A stretch of DNA of 64,000 bases from Pseudomonas shirazensis (GTDB taxonomy: Bacteria; Pseudomonadota; Gammaproteobacteria; Pseudomonadales; Pseudomonadaceae): positions 1,811,001-1,875,000 of the forward strand of contig NZ_JABWRD020000001.1 of assembly GCF_014268785.2 (NCBI RefSeq), read 5' to 3'. The position numbers were made by a program, and so were the translations under genes. The notes under the pieces were generated by a model. That model saw nothing but the letters and a program-made list of their open reading frames with translations, did not search any database and was not told the DNA's origin. Positions 15,589-24,739 of this stretch are shown one piece after another. The number at the start of each line of letters is the position of its first letter. Positions within the stretch are counted from its first letter, which is position 1.

Positions 15589-17841
15589 TTGACAACTGCC
15601 CACACCGCATTCGACCAGGCTGTCGAGCGCTGCGCCCAGGAGCCTATTCAGGTCCCCGGCAGCATCCAGCCGCAGGGTTTCATGCTGGTACTCGACGAGC
15701 AGGACCTGTGCGTGCTGCAAGCCAGCGAGAACGCTGAGCGCTGGCTTGGGGCTGCGGCGCCCGAGCTGCTTGGGCGCACCTTCGCCGAGCTGATCAGCGA
15801 CAGTTTCGACCTGCGTGCACAGATGCAGTATCTGCCGGTCGATGAGGTATTCCCGTTTCATATCGGCGACGTTGAACTACGCCAGCCCAGCCCAGACTGC
15901 AGCCACATGCGCGTACTGGTGCATCGTCACGACCAGGTCCTGATCACTGAATTCGAACCGATCCGCACGGCCAGCGGCCCGTCCGGGCATGGCGATTACT
16001 ACCCGCTGGTACGCGCCTTCGTCGGCAGCGTGCTCAAGGTCAGCTGCATCGTCGAACTGTTGCAACAGTCGGTCCTGCAGATCAAACGCATTACCGGCTT
16101 TGGCAGGGTCAAGGCCTACCGCTTCGATGCCGAAGGCAACGGCGAGGTACTTGCCGAAGTCGCCGACCCCGGCTACCCGAGCTATCTGGGCCTGTGCTTC
16201 CCAGCCTCCGATATTCCACGCCAGGCCCGCGAGTTGTACCGAGTCAATCGGATTCGGGTCATCGAAGATGCCAACTACATTGCCTCGCCGCTGTATCCCC
16301 ACAGCAACCCGCGCACCGGCAAGCCGCTGGACATGAGCTATGCGGCGCTGCGCGCGGTATCGCCGGTGCACCTACAGTACATGCGCAACATGGGCACCCT
16401 GGCATCGACCTCTTTGTCGATCGTGGTAGACGGCAAGTTGTGGGGGCTGATCTCCTGCCATCACGACCAGCCGCACGCCGTCGACCTGCCCACTCGCACG
16501 GCCTGCGAGTTGCTGGCCAGCGTGCTGTCGCTGCAGATCGAATCCCGGGAAGCGCACACCGGCACCCAGACCATGCTCGACATGCGCCAGCGCATCGTGC
16601 GCATGCTGGCTTCGATGGCCGACCACGACAGCGTCAGTGCTGGTTTGAATGCCTTGCCCCAGGTCCTGCTCGATTTTGCCAGTGCCACCGGCGCGGCGAT
16701 CATCAGTGCCGAGCGCTGCGACCTGATCGGCGTGACGCCGCCCGCTGCGCAGGTCAATGCGCTGGTCCACTGGCTGTCGCAGCAAGACGCCGAGTCGGTG
16801 TTCAGCAGCGACAACGTGCGCCGCGACATCCAGGACTTACCAGAGCTGGCCAAGCACGTCGGCGGTGTGCTGGCGGTGGCGATTTCGCAGATTCACTCGC
16901 ACTATCTGGTGTGGTTCCGCCCCGAGCAGGTACGCACGGTCAACTGGGCCGGGCGCCCGGAAAAAGCCATCAGCGCCGCGGGCAGCCTCAACCCGCGGCA
17001 CAGCTTTGAGCGCTGGCAGGAAGACGTTGGCGGTTACTGCGAACCTTGGGACCCGCTGATCATCGAAGGCGTGGCCGAACTTCGCATAGCCGTACTGGGG
17101 ATCGTGCTGCGCAAAGCCGAAGAGCTGGCGCAACTGGCCGGTGAGCTGCGCCAGTCGAACAAGGAACTCGAAGCGTTTTCCTACAGCGTGTCGCATGATC
17201 TGCGCGCACCGCTGCGGCACATCGCCGGCTACACCGAACTGCTCACCGAAGTCGAAAGCGAGAACTTCAGCGAACGCGGCCAGCGCTTCCTCAAGCACAT
17301 CGAAGAAGCCGCGCACTTTGCTGGCACACTTGTCGACAACCTGCTCAATTTTTCCCAGATGGGCCGCTCCGCCCTGCGCATGTCGGATGTCGACCTGAAC
17401 GCCCTGGTCGAAACCATTCGCAACGAGCTGGCACCGGATTTTGCCGGTCGTACAATCATCTGGGATGTGGAAAAACTGCCCAAGGTGATCGCCGACCCGG
17501 CGTTCATCAATCTGGCACTGCACAACCTGATCGCCAACGCGATCAAGTACACCCGTGGCCGCGAACCTGCGCGTATAGAGATCCGCGCCAAGCAACACCC
17601 GCACGAGACTGAAATCTATATTCGCGACAACGGCGTCGGCTTCGATATGGCCTATGCCAATAAGCTGTTCGGCGTGTTCCAGCGCTTGCACCGCATGGAA
17701 GACTTCGAAGGCACCGGCATCGGCCTGGCCAGCGTGCGCCGGATCATCGAACGTCACGACGGCCGTGTCTGGGCTGACGGCGAGATCAATCAGGGAGCGT
17801 CGTTCCATTTCGCCCTCCCGCGCCATTCATCGAACACCTGA
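15589..17841 (+). CDS. bphP: Bacteriophytochrome histidine kinase (PAS-GAF-PHY-HisKA-HATPase)
   Basis: 750-residue red/far-red photoreceptor kinase. The biliverdin-binding Cys is residue 15 in ERCAQEPIQVPGSIQPQG; the GAF domain has FPASDIPRQARELY and YMRNMGTLAS; PHY is central; the HisKA H-box is SYSVSHDLRAPLRHIAGY near residue 535, with NLIANAIKYT and DNGVGFDM in the ATPase. The start is a TTG at 15589 with AGGAG seven bases upstream and family-typical length; an ATG at 15439 would add 50 unrelated residues. No heme oxygenase (bphO) adjoins, so biliverdin must come from elsewhere. A response regulator gene follows after 15 bases. Confidence 0.95.
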   Translation: MTTAHTAFDQAVERCAQEPIQVPGSIQPQGFMLVLDEQDLCVLQASENAERWLGAAAPELLGRTFAELISDSFDLRAQMQYLPVDEVFPFHIGDVELRQPSPDCSHMRVLVHRHDQVLITEFEPIRTASGPSGHGDYYPLVRAFVGSVLKVSCIVELLQQSVLQIKRITGFGRVKAYRFDAEGNGEVLAEVADPGYPSYLGLCFPASDIPRQARELYRVNRIRVIEDANYIASPLYPHSNPRTGKPLDMSYAALRAVSPVHLQYMRNMGTLASTSLSIVVDGKLWGLISCHHDQPHAVDLPTRTACELLASVLSLQIESREAHTGTQTMLDMRQRIVRMLASMADHDSVSAGLNALPQVLLDFASATGAAIISAERCDLIGVTPPAAQVNALVHWLSQQDAESVFSSDNVRRDIQDLPELAKHVGGVLAVAISQIHSHYLVWFRPEQVRTVNWAGRPEKAISAAGSLNPRHSFERWQEDVGGYCEPWDPLIIEGVAELRIAVLGIVLRKAEELAQLAGELRQSNKELEAFSYSVSHDLRAPLRHIAGYTELLTEVESENFSERGQRFLKHIEEAAHFAGTLVDNLLNFSQMGRSALRMSDVDLNALVETIRNELAPDFAGRTIIWDVEKLPKVIADPAFINLALHNLIANAIKYTRGREPARIEIRAKQHPHETEIYIRDNGVGFDMAYANKLFGVFQRLHRMEDFEGTGIGLASVRRIIERHDGRVWADGEINQGASFHFALPRHSSNT

Positions 17842-17856
17842 GGTAACGTATACATC

Positions 17857-18318
17857 ATGCTAAAACCGATCTTGTTGGTCGAAGACAACCCCAGGGATCT
17901 GGAGTTGACGCTTGTCGCGCTGGAGCGCAGCCAGCTGGCCAACGAAGTCATCGTACTGCGCGATGGCGCCGACGCCCTCGACTACCTGTTGCGCCGCAAC
18001 GGTTACGCCGAGCGCGACGATGGCAACCCGGCCGTGCTTCTGCTCGACCTGAAACTGCCCAAGGTGGATGGCCTGGAGGTGCTCAAGGCGGTGCGCGAAA
18101 CCCCTGAGCTGCGCAGCATCCCGACGGTAATGCTGACCTCCTCGCGGGAAGAACCCGATCTGCTGCGCGCCTATGAGCTCGGGGTCAATGCCTACGTGGT
18201 GAAGCCGGTCGAGTTCAAGGAATTTGTCACGGCCATCTCCGATCTGGGGATCTTCTGGGCCGTCCTTAATGAACCGCCGCCTGGCTCTTTGCGGCTGACT
18301 CGGCGTGGTAACAATTGA
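17857..18318 (+). CDS. Single-domain response regulator, Rcp1/BphR type
   Basis: 153-residue CheY-like receiver with no output domain. Acidic pocket EDN at residues 9-11, phospho-acceptor Asp near residue 65 in VLLLDLKLPKVDG, and the conserved Lys in YVVKPVEF. The C-terminal extension containing FWAVLNEPPP is typical of Rcp1-like regulators paired with phytochromes. Likely accepts phosphate from the bacteriophytochrome just upstream. Its stop overlaps the TTG candidate start of the next kinase. Confidence 0.93.
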   Translation: MLKPILLVEDNPRDLELTLVALERSQLANEVIVLRDGADALDYLLRRNGYAERDDGNPAVLLLDLKLPKVDGLEVLKAVRETPELRSIPTVMLTSSREEPDLLRAYELGVNAYVVKPVEFKEFVTAISDLGIFWAVLNEPPPGSLRLTRRGNN

Positions 18319-20714
18319 GTCCAACTAGCATGTTGTCAGGCCCGCTCAAGCTACTGATGGTCGAAGACAGTTCGATGGATGCCGAGCTGACCTTGTTGCG
18401 CCTGGAGCGCAGCGGGCTGCACATCGAGTCGCAACTGGTGTTCGACCATATTGGCGTCGAGCATGCGCTGCACCACGGCCGTTTTGACCTGATCCTGTGC
18501 GACTGCGTGTTGCCTGGCTCGTCCGGCATCGAGGTGCTGGCGATTGCTCAGCGGCTGGCGCCAGATGTGCCGTTCATCTTTCTCTCAGGCATTTATGGTG
18601 AAGAGCACGCGGTGGAGATGATCCGCCTTGGCGCCACCGACTATGTCCTGAAGAAGAACCTGCCGCTGCTGCCCAAGGCCGTGCGCCGGGCGCTGACCGA
18701 AGTGCAGGAGCGCCATCGCCGCCGCCGCGCCGAGGAAGCGCTGGCCGAGCTTGAGGCGCGCGCCCGGTTTGCCATCGATGCTGCGGGCATGGGTACCTGG
18801 GACTATCGCCCGCAGGAAGATCTGCTGCTCTGGGATGACCGCTGCAAGACCTTGTTTGGCCTGCCTGTCGACACTCAGATGTCGTTGGATGTGTTCTACG
18901 CAGGTATCTATCCCGAAGACGTCGCGCTGGTTCGTGACGCTGTCGAGCAGGTCATGCAGCCCCAGGCAGGCGGTCACTACCGGGTCGAGTTTCGTATCAA
19001 TCAGCCTGACGGCCTCGAGCCGCGCTGGTTACTCTCGAGCGGCCAGACCCAATTCGTCGACGGCCGCTGCCTGCGCTTTTCCGGCGTATTGCAGGACATT
19101 CATGAACAACGCCAGGCGACCACGGCGCTCAAGCAGCTCAACGAGATGCTCGGCGAGCGGGTCGAGCGGCGTACCCGGGAGCGCGATCGCTCATGGGAAT
19201 TGTCCCAGGACTTGCTGGCGGTACTGAACAGAGACCTGACCCCGGTCGCGCTCAACCCAGCCTGGGAAGTCAGCCTGGGCATCTCACGTGAACGCCTGAG
19301 CCAGACCACCCTGCTGCAGCTGCTACCCGAGCCGGATCAGGAAGCCTTTCTCGCTGAGCTGGCAGCGCTCGGCCAGGGCCGCACCAGTGCCCGCTTTGTA
19401 GGGCGCATTCAACATGCCAGCGGCCAACAGCGCTGGTTGTCGTGGGTGATCGTGCCCGAGGACACCCTGCTCTATGTCGTCGCCCGTGATATCACCAGCG
19501 AGCGCGAATCGTCGATGGGCCTGGCCGAGGCCAACATGCGCCTGCGCGAGCAGATCGATGAGCGCGAGCGTATCGAAGCGGCGCTGCAGCAGATGCAGCG
19601 GCTGGAGGCAGTCGGCCAACTGACCGCCGGCGTCGCGCACGACTTCAACAATTTGCTGACGGTGATTCTGACCGGCGCGAGTTTCCTTGAGCGTGACCTG
19701 CAGAAAGAGAACTACGACAAGGCCCGCAGCCGCCTCAAGCACATCCGCGAGGCTGGCGAGCGCGGTGCCAAGTTGACCTCACAGTTGCTGGCCTTCTCCC
19801 GGCGCCAGCGGCTCGAGCCTGTGCCGCTGAACCTCAACCAGACCCTCACCGGCCTGGAAGAGCTGCTGCGACGCACCTTGGGCGGCAATGTCTCGGTACG
19901 CCTGGATCTGGATGCCAGCCTGTGGCAGGCACTAACTGACCCGACCCAGACCGAGATGATCATTCTCAACCTGGCGATCAACGCCCGCGACGCCATGGCC
20001 GATGGCGGCCAGCTGATTCTGTCGACGCGCAATACGTTGATCACAGAACGCGCCCAGCGACCGGAAGACCCGGAGCCTGGCGAGTACGTGATGCTGTCGA
20101 TTCGCGATACCGGTTGCGGCATGAGTGAAGAGGTAGTCGGCAAGGTATTCGAGCCATTCTTCACCACCAAGGACATCGGTAAAGGCTCGGGCCTTGGCCT
20201 GGCCCAGGTGTTCGGCTTCGCCAAGCAATCGGGTGGCGGCGTGTCTATCGATACTGCGCCTGACCAGGGTACCTTGGTGTCGGTCTACCTGCCTGCGGTC
20301 AAGCAGCCTGTAGCCGTCGAAGCACCCGCGGCGCCTGCGGCGCCAGCCCTCTCGGCAGAAGGCCGTGATCGCACCGTGCTGTTGGTGGATGATGATCACC
20401 TGGTTCGCGACATGATCGGCGAGCTGCTGCGCTCGCACGGTTATCAGGTACGCCAGGCGCACGGTGGCGAGCATGCCCTGTGCTTGCTCGATGAACACGT
20501 CGATGTGCTGCTGACTGACTTTGCCATGCCCGAATTCAACGGCGCGCAGCTCGCGTTGGCGGCGCGTGAGCGCTTCCCGCAATTGCCGGTGGTGATTCTC
20601 ACGGGCTATGCCGAACTGCAAGGCTTCGAGCTAAGCGACAGTGTGGTCATTCAGAAACCGGTACAGGATCAGCTGCTGGCGAAGACCCTGGACGATTTGC
20701 TGGGCGCGGCCTGA
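18315..20714 (+). CDS. Hybrid histidine kinase, REC-PAS-PAS-HisKA-HATPase-REC
   Basis: About 800 residues, soluble, with no membrane segment. Domain order: N-terminal receiver (DLILCDCVLPGSSG, ~residues 10-125), PAS (~150-265), second PAS (~300-400), HisKA with GVAHDFNNLLTVI (~440), HATPase (NLAINARDAM, GKGSGLGLAQVFGF) and C-terminal receiver (LLVDDDHLVRDMIG, VLLTDFAMPEFNG). Start is TTG 18315 overlapping the upstream stop, or ATG 18330. A kinase with receivers at both ends suggests it takes input from another kinase, plausibly the phytochrome. No DNA-binding output is encoded nearby, so the final target is unknown. Confidence 0.93.
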   Translation: MSPTSMLSGPLKLLMVEDSSMDAELTLLRLERSGLHIESQLVFDHIGVEHALHHGRFDLILCDCVLPGSSGIEVLAIAQRLAPDVPFIFLSGIYGEEHAVEMIRLGATDYVLKKNLPLLPKAVRRALTEVQERHRRRRAEEALAELEARARFAIDAAGMGTWDYRPQEDLLLWDDRCKTLFGLPVDTQMSLDVFYAGIYPEDVALVRDAVEQVMQPQAGGHYRVEFRINQPDGLEPRWLLSSGQTQFVDGRCLRFSGVLQDIHEQRQATTALKQLNEMLGERVERRTRERDRSWELSQDLLAVLNRDLTPVALNPAWEVSLGISRERLSQTTLLQLLPEPDQEAFLAELAALGQGRTSARFVGRIQHASGQQRWLSWVIVPEDTLLYVVARDITSERESSMGLAEANMRLREQIDERERIEAALQQMQRLEAVGQLTAGVAHDFNNLLTVILTGASFLERDLQKENYDKARSRLKHIREAGERGAKLTSQLLAFSRRQRLEPVPLNLNQTLTGLEELLRRTLGGNVSVRLDLDASLWQALTDPTQTEMIILNLAINARDAMADGGQLILSTRNTLITERAQRPEDPEPGEYVMLSIRDTGCGMSEEVVGKVFEPFFTTKDIGKGSGLGLAQVFGFAKQSGGGVSIDTAPDQGTLVSVYLPAVKQPVAVEAPAAPAAPALSAEGRDRTVLLVDDDHLVRDMIGELLRSHGYQVRQAHGGEHALCLLDEHVDVLLTDFAMPEFNGAQLALAARERFPQLPVVILTGYAELQGFELSDSVVIQKPVQDQLLAKTLDDLLGAA

Positions 20715-20810
20715 GCACTGCGCTCAGCCGTTGCTCAGCAACTGCAATACGGATGGGGAGCGTTGGCTGGATTGCCCGGGAATAGAGAGAGGGTAAAGCG
20801 AGGAAAATAA

Positions 20811-20885
20811 TGGCAGGGGCGGCTGGATTCGAACCAACGCATGGCAGGATCAAAACCTGCTGCCTTACCGCTTGGCGACGCCCCT
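20811..20885 (-). tRNA. tRNA-Gln (anticodon TTG)
   Basis: The complementary strand folds into a cloverleaf: acceptor AGGGGCG/CGCCCCT, discriminator G and encoded CCA, D-arm with AAGCGGTAAGG, anticodon stem GCAGG/CCTGC around loop TTTTGAT (anticodon TTG) and T-arm GTTGGTTCGAATCCAGC. Reads CAA codons. It stands alone with no flanking integrase or att-like duplicate in view. Confidence 0.95.
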
Positions 20886-21153
20886 GTATCTGATGCAACG
20901 AGTGCAATGCACTGTCGCTCTAACAATTCCCGTGGCTGACAACATGAGTTGTTGTCGGGGAATGCGCGGCACTTTAACAACAATCCTTGATCATGAAAAC
21001 CCCTCTTTTAAAAAAAATCTCAAAAAAACAGCAAGTTAGTTAGAAGCCAGTCGCGGTGCGACCGCCTGTCGGCAAAGCTCGCCCAGCTAAAAACCAAATC
21101 CGCGCAGCCCTGCTCAATAGTCAGGTAATCCCAGCGCTTACAAGGAGGGCGTC
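20886..21153. other. Non-coding gap between tRNA-Gln and the YdcH gene
   Basis: AT-rich relative to its surroundings with an A-tract around 21008-21030. It should hold the tRNA promoter and the promoter of the DUF465 gene, whose AAGGAGG-like site precedes its ATG. No ORF with family features seen. Confidence 0.4.
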
Positions 21154-21396
21154 ATGCCAGTTTCCCATGATCTGTACCAAGACCTGCACTACCCACGCGA
21201 AATCGTTCAGCAGCGCCGCCAGCAGGATCAGACCCTTGATCGCCTGCTCGACGAGTACGTCGATATCGACAACCAGGTGCTGGCTGCCGAGGCCATCTCG
21301 GCGGGCTATACCAGCGATGATGACCTGCATCGCCTCAAGGAACGTCGCTTGTCGATCAAGTATATGATCGACCGTCAGCTCAAGCGCGAGGACTGA
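21154..21396 (+). CDS. YdcH / DUF465 family protein
   Basis: 80-residue, highly charged helical protein ending in DDLHRLKERRLSIKYMIDRQLKRED, the recognisable C-terminal half of the DUF465/YdcH family. A good ribosome site (ACAAGGAGG) precedes the ATG. Function unknown to me. Confidence 0.85.
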   Translation: MPVSHDLYQDLHYPREIVQQRRQQDQTLDRLLDEYVDIDNQVLAAEAISAGYTSDDDLHRLKERRLSIKYMIDRQLKRED

Positions 21397-21573
21397 GGCT
21401 GTTCATTTGGCAGTGGCGCATGATTACTGCCAGCGGGCACTGACCGGTCGGTAGCCGCCCACAATCGCCTTGCGACCCTCCGGGATGATTGCCTGCCAGC
21501 GGTGCTTGCGGTGAAAATGGTCACTCACTGGAGGGCGCCAACCGCCCTGCCCCGCCTGCGAGGACCCCCCCGC

Positions 21574-22653
21574 TTGTCTGCCTGGATTTCCACGCCGCTT
21601 CGCCACTTGCGCCGCCGCTCGCGTACCGATGCGCAAGGCGATTGCCAGCTGTTGAGCTACTTTGAGGACAAGGCCAGGGAGCGCGGCTATAGCTTGAGCG
21701 AAGGCCAATGCCGGGTTATCGAGCGCATGACGCAACAGTTTGCCGCGCTGGCTGATGGCCAGGCGCGCAGCTTGTATCTGTATGGATCGGTTGGCCGCGG
21801 CAAGAGCTGGCTACTCGATGGCTTTTACCAGGCGCTGGAGGTGGAGGCCAAGCTGCGCCTGCACTTCCACGATTTCTTCGCTCGTCTGCATCAGGGCATG
21901 CACCGCCATCGCGGCGCCGACAATGCCATGGCGGCGACCCTGGATGAACTGATTGGCGACTGCCAGGTGCTGTGCTTCGACGAGTTCCATGTGCACGACA
22001 TCGGCGATGCGATGCTGCTCACCCGGCTTTTCAGCGCGCTGTTCGAGCGCAATGTATTTGTCGTCCTGACCTCCAACTATGCCCCCGAAGGCCTGCTGCC
22101 CAACCCCCTTTACCATGAGCGGTTCTTGCCAGTGATCCGCCTGATCAACAGCCGCATGCTGGTGATGGAAGTGGGCGGCGACATCGACTTTCGCAGCCTG
22201 CCGGCCAACCGCGCGCACCAGCGTTTTACCCAGGGCCACTACGTATGGCCCGGCACAGCTGAGCAACGCCTGGCCCTGGCGCTGCCTGAAACCCAGCCGC
22301 TGACCCTGGACATCAACCATCGCCCGCTGCGCGCTCTGGCCAGCCAGGATCGACAGGTGCACTTCAGCTTTGTCGATCTGTGCGAGCAGGCCACGGCAGT
22401 GGCGGATTATCTGGAGCTGGCCAGCCGTTACGATCGCTGGATCATCGACGACCTGGAAGACCTGGCCGAATGTTCGCTCGCAGCGCAGCAACGCTTCGTC
22501 AACCTGGTCGATGTGCTGTACGACCAAGACTGCGAGCTGGTGCTGATTGGCCGCTATCCGCTCGAGCAGAGCCTGGGTGGCGCCATTGCCGACCTGATGC
22601 GCAGCCGCAGCCGTCTCGGCCAGCTGCATCAGATCGGCACGACTGTGCTTTAA
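21574..22653 (+). CDS. AFG1/ZapE-like P-loop ATPase
   Basis: About 359 residues. Walker A GSVGRGKSWLLDGFY near residue 75, Walker B VLCFDEFHVHDIGDAMLL, sensor segment VFVVLTSNYAPEGLLPNPLY and the family-specific FEDLC-like box (HFSFVDLCEQ). The family includes E. coli ZapE (division) and mitochondrial AFG1. This one is likely a paralogue, because it lies beside propionyl-CoA synthetase rather than the usual division or rplM-type context. Start uncertain: TTG 21574 with AGGA ten bases upstream, ATG 21517 or GTG 21502. Its TAA overlaps the stop of the convergent gene in the tetramer TTAA. Confidence 0.85.
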   Translation: MSAWISTPLRHLRRRSRTDAQGDCQLLSYFEDKARERGYSLSEGQCRVIERMTQQFAALADGQARSLYLYGSVGRGKSWLLDGFYQALEVEAKLRLHFHDFFARLHQGMHRHRGADNAMAATLDELIGDCQVLCFDEFHVHDIGDAMLLTRLFSALFERNVFVVLTSNYAPEGLLPNPLYHERFLPVIRLINSRMLVMEVGGDIDFRSLPANRAHQRFTQGHYVWPGTAEQRLALALPETQPLTLDINHRPLRALASQDRQVHFSFVDLCEQATAVADYLELASRYDRWIIDDLEDLAECSLAAQQRFVNLVDVLYDQDCELVLIGRYPLEQSLGGAIADLMRSRSRLGQLHQIGTTVL

Positions 22654-24539
22654 CCTGCTCGGGGCAGATCTGCCAGCACCGCTTCGATTTCGCCAAGCAC
22701 AGCCGGGTCATCCAGCGTTGACGGTGGTACATAGGCCTGACCGTCAGCGATCTTGCGCAGCACCGCGCGCAGAATCTTGCCGGAGCGTGTCTTGGGCAAG
22801 CGCTTGACCAACCGCACCCGGTTGAAGCATGCCAGCGCACCGATCTGCTCACGCACACTGGCAACCAGTTCAGCCTGCAATTTTTGCTCGGCTAGCTCTT
22901 CGCCGTCCTTGAGTACCACCAACGCCAGCGGCACCTGGCCCTTGATGTCGTCGTGCACACCGATCACCGCGCACTCGGCAACCGCCGCATGGCGGGCGAC
23001 CAGATCTTCCATTTCGCCGGTAGACAACCGATGCCCGGAGACGTTGATGACGTCATCGGTGCGACCCATGATGTAGACGAAGCCGTCATCGTCCAGGTAG
23101 CCGCCGTCACCGGTATGGTAGTAGCCCGGATAGGTGTGCAGATACGCCTGCAGATAGCGCTGATGATCACCCCACAGCGTCTGGCTGCAGCCCGGCGGCA
23201 ACGGCAGGGCGATGACGATCGCGCCCTGTTGATTCGGCCCGAGCAAATGGCCGTCGTCGTCCAGCACCTGCACGTGGTAGCCCGGTACTGCGCGGTTGCT
23301 CGACCCCGGGCGCGCCGCACTGCCTTCGAGGCCGACACAGGGGGCGGTCACCGGCCAGCCGGTTTCGGTCTGCCACCAATGGTCATGCACCGGCTTGCCT
23401 GTGACCTGCTCCAGCCATTGATGGGTGCTTGAATCAAGCTTTTCCCCGGCCAGGAACAACTGGCGCAGGGAGCTCAGGTCATACTCGGCGAGCAGTTCGC
23501 CATGGGGGTCTTCCTTGCGGATCGCGCGCATCGCCGTCGGCGCGCAGAACAAGGCATTCACCTGATACTGCTCGACCACCCGCCAGTACGCGGCGGCGTC
23601 CGGGGTGCGGATCGGCTTGCCTTCATAGAATACCGTGGTGCAACCAGTCATCAGCGGCCCGTAGACGATCAGCGAGTGACCGACCACCCAGCCCACATCG
23701 GAAATCCCCCACCAGACATCGCCCGCCTGCATACCATAGATATGGCGCATGGTGTAGCTCAAGGCGACCGCGTTGCCGCCGTTTTCGCGGACGATGCCCT
23801 TGGGTTTGCCGGTGGTGCCGGAGGTGTACATGATATATAGCGGGTCGGTTGCACTGAGCTCGACCGGCGCCGCAGGCTGCGCGTTGACCAGCGCCTGTTG
23901 CCAGTCCAGGTCACGCCCAGGCTGCAGCGCGGCCTTTGCCTGTGGCCGCTGCTGCACCAGCACGTGGCGGGGCTGATGGCTGGCCAGTTGCAGGGCGCGG
24001 TCGATCAGCGGCTTGTATTCGATGACCCGATCAAACTCCAGCCCGCAGGAGGCCGTGAGCACCAGCGTCGGCTTGGCATCATCGATACGCAGGGCCAGCT
24101 CGTTGGCGGCAAAACCGCCGAACACCACCGAGTGCACTGCGCCAATCCGCGCGCAGGCGAGCATGGCCATGGCCGCCTGCGGCACCATCGGCATGTAGAT
24201 GACGACACCGTCGCCCTTGCGCACGCCCAACTCGCGAAGCAGCCCGGCCAGCCGCGCCACCTCATCGCGTAACTCACGGTAGCTGAAGCGCTGCTGGGTG
24301 GCGGTTACCGGCGAATCGTAGATCAACGCGGTCTGCTCGCCACGGCCTTGTTCGATCTGGTAATCCAGGGCCAGGTAGCAGCTGTTCAGGCGCCCGTCGG
24401 CAAACCAGCAATGGCTGCCGTCGGTGTTGTTGATCAGGGTCTGGCGCGGCTTGTGGTACCAGGCCAGCTGGTCGGCCTGCTCGGCCCAGAAGGCCACAGG
24501 GTCGGAAATGGAACGGGCGTAGCTGTGCTGGTAGGTCAT
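22650..24539 (-). CDS. prpE: Propionate--CoA ligase
   Basis: 629-residue AMP-forming acyl-CoA synthetase. Motifs: YIMYTSGTTGKPKGIVREN (ATP loop), DHWWQTETGWPVT (adenine/acyl pocket), GRTDDVINVSGHRLST (hinge) and TRSGKILRAVLR (catalytic Lys, usually controlled by acetylation). Opening residues AFWAEQADQLAWYHKP and the length fit PrpE better than acetyl-CoA synthetase (about 650 residues). It makes propionyl-CoA for the methylcitrate cycle whose other genes lie 10-17 kb downstream. A LysR gene is divergent, 200 bases away. Confidence 0.87.
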   Translation of the reverse strand: MTYQHSYARSISDPVAFWAEQADQLAWYHKPRQTLINNTDGSHCWFADGRLNSCYLALDYQIEQGRGEQTALIYDSPVTATQQRFSYRELRDEVARLAGLLRELGVRKGDGVVIYMPMVPQAAMAMLACARIGAVHSVVFGGFAANELALRIDDAKPTLVLTASCGLEFDRVIEYKPLIDRALQLASHQPRHVLVQQRPQAKAALQPGRDLDWQQALVNAQPAAPVELSATDPLYIMYTSGTTGKPKGIVRENGGNAVALSYTMRHIYGMQAGDVWWGISDVGWVVGHSLIVYGPLMTGCTTVFYEGKPIRTPDAAAYWRVVEQYQVNALFCAPTAMRAIRKEDPHGELLAEYDLSSLRQLFLAGEKLDSSTHQWLEQVTGKPVHDHWWQTETGWPVTAPCVGLEGSAARPGSSNRAVPGYHVQVLDDDGHLLGPNQQGAIVIALPLPPGCSQTLWGDHQRYLQAYLHTYPGYYHTGDGGYLDDDGFVYIMGRTDDVINVSGHRLSTGEMEDLVARHAAVAECAVIGVHDDIKGQVPLALVVLKDGEELAEQKLQAELVASVREQIGALACFNRVRLVKRLPKTRSGKILRAVLRKIADGQAYVPPSTLDDPAVLGEIEAVLADLPRAG

Positions 24540-24739
24540 GTCAGTCGCAACCCGATACTTGTTGTTATTGAAGGGCGAGCCTGCAGTATGGACCTGCCTG
24601 ACGCCCCTGCCATGGGACTAAAGTCCATAACCGACCTGCAAATTCGCAGCAGCAGGCTCTATCAAGGCGGCGCTTTTGATGCGCGCCAAGCAGCGAGCAA
24701 GGCTCTAGAATAGCCATCACCTTCATCAATGAGCACAGC

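Noticed and set aside
20811..20885. tRNA-Gln as a genomic-island attachment site
   Set aside because: No integrase gene and no repeated tRNA 3' end seen nearby.
21424..21735. Minus-strand frame opposite the ATPase 5' end
   Set aside because: No ribosome site or family features; likely a shadow of the real gene and its leader.
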